From positions 1 through 63,963 of the forward strand of contig CAMVRS010000005.1 in the NCBI GenBank assembly GCA_947169935.1: a stretch of 63,963 nucleotides of DNA, written 5' to 3'. Below the pieces are notes generated by a model. It did not search any database. It had not been told where the DNA came from and was given only the letters and a program-made list of their open reading frames with translations. This document shows, piece by piece, positions 26,891 to 34,970 of the stretch (its first letter is position 1; each line of letters starts with the position of its first letter). This DNA comes from an uncultured Lachnospiraceae bacterium. Lineage in GTDB: Bacteria; Bacillota; Clostridia; Lachnospirales; Lachnospiraceae. The translations under genes were made by a program, and so were the position numbers.

Positions 26891-27786
26891 TCAATTCATT
26901 CCTGTCATTCATACAAGATTATATCGCAGGTATTCACATGCCGAGGATCAGGATCACCGATATCATCGAGGTCCTGATCATCACGTTCCTTATCTACCAT
27001 TTGATGGTCTGGGTGAGGGGCACCAAGGCATGGTCTCTTTTAAAAGGCCTTATAGTCATATTGGGCTTTTTGCTTCTTGCGGCTATTTTCAATATGTCGA
27101 CTATCCTCTGGATCGCGGAAAAGAGTCTTTCCATGATGGTAATAGCCATAGTGGTCGTGCTCCAGCCGGAGCTGCGCCGCGCCCTTGAACAGCTGGGACA
27201 GAAGAATATACTGTTTTCTTTTATGAATTACGACTCGGGCAGGCAGGGCGGACGTTATTCCGATCATACCATCGATGAGATAGTAAAGGCCAGCTTTGCA
27301 ATGGGCAGGGTTAAGACCGGCGCCCTTATGGTCCTTGAAAGGAATGAATCCCTGGCTGAATACGAAAAGACAGGTATCGCAATAGACGCAGCCGTTTCCA
27401 GCCAGCTGCTGATCAATATCTTTGAACACAATACCCCGCTGCATGACGGCGCGGTGATATTCAGGGGGGACAGGATAGTATCAGCTACCTGTTATCTGCC
27501 TCTTTCGGATAACCGCTCCTTAAGCAAAGCGCTTGGAACAAGACACAGAGCGGGCGTAGGTATATCTGAAGCTACGGATTCCCTTACCGTTATCGTTTCC
27601 GAGGAGAACGGAAAGGTAAGCGTGGCATACGGCGGAGAATTATTCAGCTCGCTGACCCAGGAAGGGCTCAGGGAGAAGCTTGAGATAGTACGTGACAGAC
27701 CCGTTGAAGAAGCCGGAAAACAGAGGAAAGGACTGTTTGTAAGGCAGAAAGGAGAATTGCTTGCTGATAAAAAAGCTGACGCATAA
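26887..27786 (+). CDS. cdaA: Diadenylate cyclase CdaA
   Basis: 299 residues. It makes c-di-AMP from two ATP at the membrane. About three N-terminal transmembrane segments (residues 15-95) precede the DAC domain. The DAC domain holds the diagnostic motifs HDGA (D187-G188-A189) and RHR (219-221). The start overlaps the upstream membrane-protein stop as ATGA. The 3' end overlaps cdaR by 26 nt, as is usual for cdaA-cdaR. The customary third gene glmM is not here: a promoter and an HPr gene follow cdaR. Confidence 0.96.
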   Translation: MINSFLSFIQDYIAGIHMPRIRITDIIEVLIITFLIYHLMVWVRGTKAWSLLKGLIVILGFLLLAAIFNMSTILWIAEKSLSMMVIAIVVVLQPELRRALEQLGQKNILFSFMNYDSGRQGGRYSDHTIDEIVKASFAMGRVKTGALMVLERNESLAEYEKTGIAIDAAVSSQLLINIFEHNTPLHDGAVIFRGDRIVSATCYLPLSDNRSLSKALGTRHRAGVGISEATDSLTVIVSEENGKVSVAYGGELFSSLTQEGLREKLEIVRDRPVEEAGKQRKGLFVRQKGELLADKKADA

Positions 27787-29083
27787 TCTGGGACTTAAGA
27801 TACTGGCTTTTTTTGTGGCATTCGGCATCTGGCTGATAGTCATAAACTATGCCGATCCCGTGGATAAGATCACCTACAGCGGCATCAAAGTCGAGCTGCT
27901 TAACACGGAGAGTCTCACGGATGTCGGTAAGGTTTATGATGTGCTCAATGACAGCGATACGGTCAATGTTACGATATACGGAAAGCGTTCATTTCTGGAA
28001 AATATAAGCCAGGAAAATATACATGCTGTTGCGGATCTGGAAGACATAACCATTATGAACACTGTGGCTATCGAGGTGTATTCCAACAAGAACAACTCCG
28101 AGATAGACAGCATCAAGCAGAGCCGCGCCGCAGTAGAGCTGGAAGTTGAGAACCTTAAGGAGATACCGCTTACCGTTCTGGTCACCACTACGGGTGAACC
28201 GGCAGACGGTTATATCCTGGGAGATGTTACGCAGAACCAGAACACCGTGCGCGTATCAGGTCCGGAATCCGTTGTTAACCGTATAACCAGGGCAGCCTGC
28301 AACGTGAGTGTGGCCGGCCGTAATTCGGATCTGTCCACCAGCGCCGATATCCGCCTTCTTGATACCGACGGTAAGATAGTGACCCATAATAACCTTAAGA
28401 CAAACGTATCGACCATTAACGTGGGCGTGGAAGTGCTGCCTACAAAGGAGGTCCCCGTTGTTTACAACTATCTGGGAACTCCTGCGGAAGGATATAAGAT
28501 GACCGGTGAGCCGGAAGCGGATTACAATGTGGTCACCATAGCCGGCAGATCCTCCAGTCTTTCGAATATCAGCGCGATCAACGTGCCGGCAGCAGAGCTC
28601 AGCGTAGACGGAGCCGACACCAGCATCAGCAGGCAGCTGGATCTTAACGACTATCTGCCCGAGGGCATACGCCTTGTGACCGATGATGAAGAAGGCTTTG
28701 ACGGTCTGGTGAGCGTCAATATCGATATCGAAGAGCTTATTTATAAGTATTTCAACGTTCCTATCAGGAATCTCAGGGCGATCGGCGTTCCCGATGATTA
28801 CGAGGTGGAGATACTGGTAAGACGGGAAGACGAAGATGATGACAGCGAATACAGACCGGTAAATCTTAAGGTGCATCTCTTCGGTATTGCCGATGATATG
28901 AAGAATCTGACTTCCGCTTCCATAAGAGGCGTTGTGGATGTCGGAGCATATCTGGATACGTATAACGCAGGCAAGGGCAAGGAAGGTACTTTCCAGATGG
29001 AACTTGCACTGGAACTTCCCGAAGGAGTTGAAGCCTCGGAAAAGTACTATGCGGACGTACGTCTGACAGAGAAAACAGATTAA
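27761..29083 (+). CDS. cdaR: YbbR-domain regulator of CdaA
   Basis: 440 residues. One N-terminal membrane segment (about 10-30) anchors a long extracytoplasmic part made of consecutive YbbR repeats, visible as recurring blocks such as VTTTGEPADGYILGDV...VRVSGPESVVNRI and YLGTPAEGYKMTGEP...VTIAGRSSSLSNI. CdaR binds CdaA and modulates cyclase activity. The start is TTG at 27761, with GGAG 6 nt before it and inside the cdaA coding end. An acidic segment near residue 350 (REDEDDDSE) interrupts the last repeat. Confidence 0.92.
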   Translation: MLIKKLTHNLGLKILAFFVAFGIWLIVINYADPVDKITYSGIKVELLNTESLTDVGKVYDVLNDSDTVNVTIYGKRSFLENISQENIHAVADLEDITIMNTVAIEVYSNKNNSEIDSIKQSRAAVELEVENLKEIPLTVLVTTTGEPADGYILGDVTQNQNTVRVSGPESVVNRITRAACNVSVAGRNSDLSTSADIRLLDTDGKIVTHNNLKTNVSTINVGVEVLPTKEVPVVYNYLGTPAEGYKMTGEPEADYNVVTIAGRSSSLSNISAINVPAAELSVDGADTSISRQLDLNDYLPEGIRLVTDDEEGFDGLVSVNIDIEELIYKYFNVPIRNLRAIGVPDDYEVEILVRREDEDDDSEYRPVNLKVHLFGIADDMKNLTSASIRGVVDVGAYLDTYNAGKGKEGTFQMELALELPEGVEASEKYYADVRLTEKTD

Positions 29084-29093
29084 CGGGCCTGCC

Positions 29094-29122
29094 TTGAATA
29101 TTTTGTGCTGAAGTGTTATAAT
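29094..29122 (+). promoter_or_regulatory. Sigma-A promoter of the HPr-leuA unit
   Basis: TTGAAT (29094-29099), 17-nt spacer, TATAAT (29117-29122). It begins 11 nt after the cdaR stop, so HPr and leuA form a new transcript. Confidence 0.75.
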
Positions 29123-29182
29123 TATCTTTTAATAAGGGGTTATGGGGTTAAAATACAGTAAGATGTTTTGGAGGAAATGCCA

Positions 29183-29446
29183 ATGGTAAGGCAGAAGGTT
29201 ACGATCAAGAATCCGACCGGCCTTCATCTGCGTCCTGCAGGGAATCTCTGCAAGGAAGCTATGAAATTCAGGTCGATGACCACGTTCACTTTTCGCGACA
29301 ATACCGCCAATGCGAAGAGCGTATTAAGCGTTCTGGGCGCATGTGTCAAATGCGGTGATGAGGTGGAATTTGTCTGCGAGGGCGAAGACGAACAGGAGGC
29401 TCTCGAATGCCTCGTCAAAGCCATAGAAAGCGGACTTGGGGAATAA
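29183..29446 (+). CDS. HPr-family phosphocarrier protein
   Basis: 87 residues. The phosphorelay histidine is H15 in GLHLRPAG, and the regulatory serine falls exactly at S46 in NAKSVLSV. Both sites used by enzyme I and HPr kinase are therefore kept, and it is not a Crh (which lacks His15). It has Leu where most HPr proteins have Ala after His15. The start at 29183 is set by GGAGG 8 nt upstream; an ATG two codons earlier is too close. It may be the general PTS carrier or a second HPr. It precedes leuA by 22 nt, possibly co-expressed. Confidence 0.9.
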   Translation: MVRQKVTIKNPTGLHLRPAGNLCKEAMKFRSMTTFTFRDNTANAKSVLSVLGACVKCGDEVEFVCEGEDEQEALECLVKAIESGLGE

Positions 29447-29468
29447 ATCAGCCAAGGAGTGAGAAGAA

Positions 29469-31151
29469 ATGTTAAATTACAAACGTTACCAGCGCGTTCC
29501 CGTAGATCACTATCCGGAAAGAACATGGCCGGATAAGGAGATTGAGAAAGCACCGGTATGGTGCAGTGTGGACTTAAGGGATGGTAATCAGGCTCTTATT
29601 GACCCGATGATAGTATCGGAGAAGATAGAGTTTTTTAATTTTTTGGTAAAACTGGGATTTAAAGAGATTGAAGTAGGCTTTCCCGCAGCCAGCCAGATAG
29701 AGTATGATTTTCTGCGCCAGCTGGTCGAGAGAAAGATGATACCCGATGATGTCAAGATCCAGGTGCTGGCCCAGTGCCGTGAGGAGCAGATCATCAAGAG
29801 CTTTGAATCCGCAAAGGGTATCAAAAAGATAGTCATGCATATCTATAATTCCACTTCCACACTTCAGAGGGATGTGGTTTTCAATGCCAGCAAGGAAGAG
29901 GTCAAGGAGATCGCTTTAAAAGGTACCCGTATGGTCATGGATCATATGCATGAGTACGACGGCGAAGTTACCCTTGAGTATTCACCGGAGAGCTTTACCG
30001 GAACAGAGCTGGACTATGCGCTTGAAGTATGTAATGCAGTCATCGATCTGTGGAACCCCACTCCGGAACATCCCATGATCATCAATCTGCCCTCAACGGT
30101 AGAGATGACCACGCCCAATGTTTTTGCTGACCGTATCGAATATATGAGCAAGAACATGCATAAGAGGGATTCGGTGATCTTAAGCGTTCATCCCCACAAC
30201 GACAGGGGAACCGGCGTTGCCACCGCGGAGCTTGCAATTTTAGCGGGTGCGGATCGTATAGAGGGTACGCTCTTCGGAAACGGCGAGCGCACAGGTAATG
30301 TTGATATAGTTAATCTTGCATATAACATGTTCTCACAGGGCATCGACTGCGGACTTAACCTGGATAATGTAAAAGAAGCGGCAGAGATCTATGAAAGATG
30401 CTGCAAGCTGCCGATCCATCCCCGTCATCCCTATGCAGGCAAGCTGGTGTTCACGGCATTCTCCGGATCACACCAGGATGCCATCAACAAGGGCGTTCAT
30501 GCTATGCAGGTACGCAATTCGCAGATATGGCAGGTGCCTTATCTTACCATCGATCCCGCAGATATCGGCAGGGAATACGAGCCTATCGTACGTATCAATT
30601 CCCAGTCCGGTAAGGGCGGCGTGGCATTCGTAATGGAGACTTATTTCGGCTTCAAGCTTCCCAAGCCTATGCAGAGGGAATTTGCCGATGTTATACAGAA
30701 GCTTTCGGAAAAGCAGGGTGAGGTATCTCCCGAGACCGTTATGGAGAAATTCCGTGAGGAATATCTTAAGAAGAACGAGCCCATACATTTCAGAAAGCTC
30801 AAGGTAGACGATCTTTCCGGCGAGACCGAATCGGAGTTTGATACCGGAGTACATGTAACATATACCGATCATGATATTGAGAAGACCTTTGACGCTGTGG
30901 GTAACGGACCTCTGGATGCCGTACAGCGCGGCTTAAGAGAGACCTTCGGCATTAAGATAAAGATCCTGGATTATGAGGAGCATGCTCTCCAGAGCGGTTC
31001 CAATTCACAGGCTGCCGCATATATCCATATGCTCAATGAAGAGACCGGCGATGTTACCTACGGCGTGGGCGTAAGTTCAAATATCACACGCGCATCTGTA
31101 AGGGCGATATTCTCTGCTATCAACAGATTTAACCTGGGGGAAAACAGATGA
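29469..31151 (+). CDS. leuA: 2-isopropylmalate synthase
   Basis: 560 residues, the long form. It catalyses acetyl-CoA plus 2-oxoisovalerate to 2-isopropylmalate, the first step of leucine synthesis. The catalytic barrel shows the metal/substrate motif DLRDGNQAL and HPHNDRGTG. The C-terminal part is the leucine-sensing regulatory domain (VTYGVGVSSNITRASVRAI). AAGGAG precedes the ATG. No T-box or leader peptide lies upstream, since the HPr gene is only 22 nt away. It overlaps the reductase gene downstream by 4 nt, which links leucine synthesis to the polysaccharide cluster by transcription only. Confidence 0.96.
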   Translation: MLNYKRYQRVPVDHYPERTWPDKEIEKAPVWCSVDLRDGNQALIDPMIVSEKIEFFNFLVKLGFKEIEVGFPAASQIEYDFLRQLVERKMIPDDVKIQVLAQCREEQIIKSFESAKGIKKIVMHIYNSTSTLQRDVVFNASKEEVKEIALKGTRMVMDHMHEYDGEVTLEYSPESFTGTELDYALEVCNAVIDLWNPTPEHPMIINLPSTVEMTTPNVFADRIEYMSKNMHKRDSVILSVHPHNDRGTGVATAELAILAGADRIEGTLFGNGERTGNVDIVNLAYNMFSQGIDCGLNLDNVKEAAEIYERCCKLPIHPRHPYAGKLVFTAFSGSHQDAINKGVHAMQVRNSQIWQVPYLTIDPADIGREYEPIVRINSQSGKGGVAFVMETYFGFKLPKPMQREFADVIQKLSEKQGEVSPETVMEKFREEYLKKNEPIHFRKLKVDDLSGETESEFDTGVHVTYTDHDIEKTFDAVGNGPLDAVQRGLRETFGIKIKILDYEEHALQSGSNSQAAAYIHMLNEETGDVTYGVGVSSNITRASVRAIFSAINRFNLGENR

Positions 31152-31999
31152 GTTATAAGCTGATGGTTACCGGCTGTAACGGACAGCTGGGAAAGGCATT
31201 GCAGAAACTTACAGCTGAGGATCCGGCCTTTGAATATGTGGGATCCGACGTGCCCGAGCTGGATATCACGGACAGCGAAGCACTTATAAAATATGTCAGC
31301 GAACTTAAGCCTGATGTGATCATAAACTGCGCTGCCGCTACCAATGTGGACGGCTGCGAAAAGGACGAGGATCTGGCGTTTAAGATAAACGCCCTGGGGC
31401 CCCGCAATCTGGCTATAGCGGCTTCTGCCGTGGATGCAAAGCTGGTACATATTTCCACGGATTATGTTTTTCCCGGAGACGGTGATACACCCAGGGTTGA
31501 GACCGACCCCGTGGGACCCAGGAGCGCATATGGCCGTACCAAGCTGGCAGGAGAAGAGTTCGTTAAGCTGTTTGCGAAAAAGTGGTTCATCATCCGTACC
31601 GCCTGGTTATACGGGGAGGGAAAGAATTTCGTGCGTACCATGCTCAAGCTGTCGGAAACAAGGGACAGCATCAGTGTGGTAGACGACCAGCTGGGGAATC
31701 CCACCAGCGCCCTGGAACTGGCCAGAGGAATACTAAAACTGGTACCCACACAGCTCTACGGTATTTACCATGGTACCTGTGAAGGTGTCTGCAGCTGGGC
31801 GGATTTTACCGAGGAGATATTCCGTATCAAGGGAATATCCACTGAGGTAGTACACATAAGCTCTGCGGAGTATAAAAAGAATTATCCCGAATCGGCGGAC
31901 AGACCGTCGTTTTCGGCTTTGGATAACAGGATGTTCAGATTAAATCTTGGGTATGATTTCAAGGACTGGAAAGATGCCCTGGAAGAGTATCTGAAATAA
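31148..31999 (+). CDS. rfbD: dTDP-4-dehydrorhamnose reductase
   Basis: 283 residues of the short-chain dehydrogenase extended family. It reduces dTDP-4-keto-L-rhamnose to dTDP-L-rhamnose. Visible motifs are GCNGQLG at the nucleotide-binding N-terminus, the STDYVFPG stretch and the catalytic YGRTK. The other three genes of the pathway (rfbA, rfbB, rfbC) are absent here and must lie elsewhere if rhamnose is made. Its start overlaps leuA by ATGA. It meets the DUF212 gene tail to tail with a 6-nt gap. Confidence 0.93.
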   Translation: MSYKLMVTGCNGQLGKALQKLTAEDPAFEYVGSDVPELDITDSEALIKYVSELKPDVIINCAAATNVDGCEKDEDLAFKINALGPRNLAIAASAVDAKLVHISTDYVFPGDGDTPRVETDPVGPRSAYGRTKLAGEEFVKLFAKKWFIIRTAWLYGEGKNFVRTMLKLSETRDSISVVDDQLGNPTSALELARGILKLVPTQLYGIYHGTCEGVCSWADFTEEIFRIKGISTEVVHISSAEYKKNYPESADRPSFSALDNRMFRLNLGYDFKDWKDALEEYLK

Positions 32000-32005
32000 A
32001 CTGTG

Positions 32006-32482
32006 TTAAGGCAATACCTTTAAGCACATAAGGCATGCAAGAAATACGCCTATTATGATACCCACGATAACCTGAAGAGGTGTATGTCCAAGGAATTCCT
32101 TAAGACGGTCATCGGGGGAAAGATTGCTCCAGTCGATCTGATCCATCCTCTCCATGGTATCCATCATTTCATTAAGTACCTGAGCGTGTTTGCCGGCCTG
32201 GCGGCGTATGCCAAGGGCATCGTACATGACGATTATGGCAAGAGATGCTGCAAGCGCAAAATCAACGGAATCAGGACCGCACTTAATGAATACCGCCGTG
32301 GCCAGAGCAGTCACTGTGGCAGAATGGGAACTGGGCATACCGCCTGTCCCTATAAGCCTTTCGGCTACGAAGTTACGGGTGAGTACGGTGTGTAATATGG
32401 ATTTCATGACCTGGGCTACAAACCAGGCCGATACCGCCGACATAAGGATGGGATTGTGAAACAGTTCATATAAGTAACGCAT
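32006..32482 (-). CDS. DUF212 family membrane protein (acid phosphatase/haloperoxidase-related)
   Basis: 158 residues, YuiD-like. Three or four hydrophobic segments surround the conserved GTGGMPSSHSATVTALA stretch and RRQAGKHA. These resemble the SxxxH and basic phosphate-binding motifs of the PAP2/vanadium haloperoxidase superfamily. Its substrate is unknown; lipid phosphates are likely. There is no Shine-Dalgarno: the -10 box TATAAT ends 6 nt before the ATG, so the mRNA is probably leaderless. It is the only minus-strand gene between leuA and the GT-C gene. Confidence 0.9.
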   Translation of the reverse strand: MRYLYELFHNPILMSAVSAWFVAQVMKSILHTVLTRNFVAERLIGTGGMPSSHSATVTALATAVFIKCGPDSVDFALAASLAIIVMYDALGIRRQAGKHAQVLNEMMDTMERMDQIDWSNLSPDDRLKEFLGHTPLQVIVGIIIGVFLACLMCLKVLP

Positions 32483-32488
32483 GCGTCT

Positions 32489-32517
32489 ATTATATAGGTT
32501 AGCCCCAAAAAAAACAA
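32489..32517 (-). promoter_or_regulatory. Promoter of the DUF212 gene abutting the start codon
   Basis: On the minus strand: TTGTTT (32512-32517), 17-nt spacer, TATAAT (32489-32494), then 6 nt to the ATG. Confidence 0.65.
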
Positions 32518-32523
32518 GAAAAA

Positions 32524-32537
32524 TGTCATCCTGAGCG
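32524..32537 (+). repeat. 5' half copy of the GNA-hairpin repeat
   Basis: The first 14 bases of the repeat occur alone, followed by unrelated sequence. A full copy begins 32 nt after its start. Confidence 0.75.
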
Positions 32538-32555
32538 CATGTTACCTTGAGTATG

Positions 32556-32583
32556 TGTCATCCTGAGCGAAGCGAAGGATCTT
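32556..32583 (+). repeat. GNA mini-hairpin repeat, copy 4
   Basis: Outer stem ATCCT/AGGAT, centre GC-GAA-GC. It ends 33 nt before the TTG start of the fucose synthase gene. Confidence 0.85.
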
Positions 32584-32616
32584 ATCAATAAATAAAATAT
32601 TTAGGAGGAGAATAAA

Positions 32617-33576
32617 TTGGCTACGATCGAAAAGAAAGACAAGATATATGTTGCCGGTCACAGAGGACTGGTAGGCAGCGCGATAGTAAGAGCCCTTAAC
32701 CGTAAGGGATATGAACATATCGTGGGACGTACCCATACGGAACTGGATCTGATAGAGCAGTCGGACGTAAGGGCGTTTTTTGAAGTGGAGCGTCCCGATG
32801 TAGTGGTACTGGCTGCGGCAAAGGTGGGCGGTATCAACGCCAATAATACTTCTCCTGCGGAATTTGCATACAGCAATATGCAGATACAGTGTAACGTTAT
32901 CGAATGCTGCCACCGTTACATGGTAAAGAAGCTTCTTTTCCTTGGAAGCACCTGCATCTATCCCCGTATGGCACCCCAGCCTATCCCCGAGAATGCACTT
33001 CTCACCGGACCGCTGGAGACCACTAACGAGGCTTATGCGATCGCAAAGATAGCAGGTCTTGAGATGTGTAAATTCTATAAAAGACAGTACGGCAATGATT
33101 TCATAAGCTGCATGCCCACCAATCTTTACGGACCGCATGATAATTACGAGCTTAAGGGTTCCCATGTGCTTCCTGCCATGATCAGAAAATTCCATGAGGC
33201 GAAGATGTATGCATCACCTTTTGTGGAACTGTGGGGAACAGGTGCACCTTTAAGGGAATTCCTTTATGTTGACGATATGGCAGATGCCTGTGTATTCCTG
33301 CTGGAGAATTATTCGGGCGAAGAGCATGTCAATATAGGTACAGGTAAAGAGATATCCATCAGGGATCTGGCTGAACTGGTAAAGCGCACCGTAGGCTATG
33401 GCGGCGAGATCAGATGGAATACCAATATGCCTGACGGTACTCCCAGAAAGCTGACAGATGTTACCAAGCTTCATAAGATGGGCTTTCATCATAAAGTAGA
33501 GCTTGAAGAAGGCGTAAGACTGGCTTATCAGTGGTTCAGGGAGAATATCGACACGGCCAGGATGGGTAAGAGATGA
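32617..33576 (+). CDS. fcl: GDP-L-fucose synthase
   Basis: 319 residues. It converts GDP-4-keto-6-deoxymannose to GDP-L-fucose with NADPH. The N-terminal [13 protein letters not shown] binds the nucleotide. [17 protein letters not shown] is the family's hallmark stretch, and YAIAK carries the catalytic Tyr/Lys. It starts with TTG at 32617, with AGGAGG 8 nt before it; no in-frame ATG fits. The partner gmd is not in the window. It overlaps the next glycosyltransferase by 4 nt and begins the main run of the polysaccharide operon. Confidence 0.95.
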   Translation: MATIEKKDKIYVAGHRGLVGSAIVRALNRKGYEHIVGRTHTELDLIEQSDVRAFFEVERPDVVVLAAAKVGGINANNTSPAEFAYSNMQIQCNVIECCHRYMVKKLLFLGSTCIYPRMAPQPIPENALLTGPLETTNEAYAIAKIAGLEMCKFYKRQYGNDFISCMPTNLYGPHDNYELKGSHVLPAMIRKFHEAKMYASPFVELWGTGAPLREFLYVDDMADACVFLLENYSGEEHVNIGTGKEISIRDLAELVKRTVGYGGEIRWNTNMPDGTPRKLTDVTKLHKMGFHHKVELEEGVRLAYQWFRENIDTARMGKR

Positions 33577-34328
33577 ATCAGCCGCCGGTAAGCATTGTAA
33601 TGCCGGTGCATAACGCGGAAGCTGTTCTTGAGGAGACTGTAGGCAGTGTCCTCATGCAGAGCTTCGGTGATCTTGAACTCATAATGGTGGAAGATAATTC
33701 TGATGACGGCAGCCTTGGGCTGATGAAGGAGCTGGCTTCAAAGGATGCACGTATACGTGTTCTTGTTAATGAAGGAGAGCACGGGGCGGCGCATGCGAGA
33801 AATATGGGGATAAAGGCGGCAAGAGGCCGCTATCTTGCATATCTTGACGCAGATGATATCTGGCATAAGGATAAGCTTAAAAAGACGCTGGGCTTCCTAA
33901 AGAAGCAGGATGCGTCTTTTGTTTTTACATCTTATGAATTCGGTGATGAGAATGCAAAAGGAACCGGCAGGGTGGTCAAAGTGCCACGCGTACTGGATTA
34001 TGCCCATGCCCTTACCAGGACGATAATATTTACCTCAACGGTGATGCTGGACCTTGAGAAGCTGGGGAAAAAGCTGGTCTATATGCCTGCTGTTCCCTCA
34101 GAGGATACGGCGAGCTGGTGGCGTATCCTGCGCAGCGGTGTAAATGCGTACGGACTCAATGAGAATCTGGTAACATACCGCAGGGCGGGGAAGAGTCTTT
34201 CGTCAAACAAGCTGGTGGCAGTAAAAAGAATATGGTATCTCTACCGCAGACAGGCGCATCTGAGCGTGCCGCGCAGCATTATCTGCATGTTCGGCTGGGG
34301 CGTCCGCGCGGTTTTACGGAGGATCTGA
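33573..34328 (+). CDS. Family 2 glycosyltransferase
   Basis: 251 residues, GT-A fold. The N-terminus [15 protein letters not shown] and the EDNSDDGS motif bind the nucleotide sugar; LDADD is the metal-binding DxD. The C-terminal 40 residues are basic and amphipathic, suitable for membrane association. The sugar and acceptor are not predictable. It overlaps fcl by 4 nt, and pth starts 1 nt after its stop. Confidence 0.92.
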   Translation: MNQPPVSIVMPVHNAEAVLEETVGSVLMQSFGDLELIMVEDNSDDGSLGLMKELASKDARIRVLVNEGEHGAAHARNMGIKAARGRYLAYLDADDIWHKDKLKKTLGFLKKQDASFVFTSYEFGDENAKGTGRVVKVPRVLDYAHALTRTIIFTSTVMLDLEKLGKKLVYMPAVPSEDTASWWRILRSGVNAYGLNENLVTYRRAGKSLSSNKLVAVKRIWYLYRRQAHLSVPRSIICMFGWGVRAVLRRI

Positions 34329-34329
34329 T

Positions 34330-34890
34330 ATGTATATAATAGCCGGGCTGGGAAATCCGGGAAGACAATACGCAAATACAAGACATAATGTGGGCTTTAT
34401 GGCTCTGGACCTTTTGGGACAGAGGCATAATATAGGCTATCCCGAAGACGGCCACAAGTCCATGTTCGGCAAGGGCCGTATCGGTTCAGAGAAGGTTGTG
34501 CTGGTAAAACCCCTGACTTTTATGAACTTGAGCGGAGAGGCTTTGGTCAGCATATGTAATTATTACAAGATAGATGTGAGCAGCGAACTCATAGTGATCT
34601 ATGACGATATCGATCTGGATCCCGGAGTGCTCCGTATCAGAAAGAGCGGAAGCGCGGGCGGTCACAACGGCATGAAGAATATAGTCAAAATGCTTGGGAC
34701 CCAGGAATTCATGAGGGTACGTATAGGTGTCGGGGCCAAGCCCAAGGGTTGGGATCTGGCGGATTATGTGCTTGCCCAGCTTAATGATGAGGATTCCGGG
34801 CCTATAAAGGATGGAGTGGAACACGCTGCAGATGCGGTGGAGATGATATTATCCGACGGCATCGATATGGCAATGAACAGATTTAATTAG
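34330..34890 (+). CDS. pth: Peptidyl-tRNA hydrolase
   Basis: 186 residues, full length. It recycles peptidyl-tRNA released from stalled ribosomes. The family motifs are present: AGLGNPG, the catalytic His in NTRHNVGF, TFMNLSG, the catalytic Asp in YDDIDL and SAGGHNG. GGAGG precedes the ATG, which comes one base after the stop of the upstream glycosyltransferase. It is a housekeeping enzyme, so its place inside a polysaccharide operon is probably accidental or for co-expression. Confidence 0.97.
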   Translation: MYIIAGLGNPGRQYANTRHNVGFMALDLLGQRHNIGYPEDGHKSMFGKGRIGSEKVVLVKPLTFMNLSGEALVSICNYYKIDVSSELIVIYDDIDLDPGVLRIRKSGSAGGHNGMKNIVKMLGTQEFMRVRIGVGAKPKGWDLADYVLAQLNDEDSGPIKDGVEHAADAVEMILSDGIDMAMNRFN

Positions 34891-34933
34891 CGGGTACTTA
34901 TAACAGGCTGTATTTTGGGTTACATAAATAATC

Positions 34934-34962
34934 TGGATATATGAGCATTTATCTGATATAAT
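34934..34962 (+). promoter_or_regulatory. Promoter abutting the phosphoglycosyltransferase start codon
   Basis: TGGATA (34934-34939), 17-nt spacer, extended TGA-TATAAT (34957-34962), then 8 nt to the ATG at 34971. No Shine-Dalgarno precedes that ATG. Confidence 0.6.
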
Positions 34963-34970
34963 AAAGTGTT

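Noticed and set aside
29123-29468. T-box or leader-peptide attenuator for leuA
   Set aside because: The space is occupied by the HPr gene, and only 22 nt separate it from leuA; no Leu-codon leader or T-box motif was seen.
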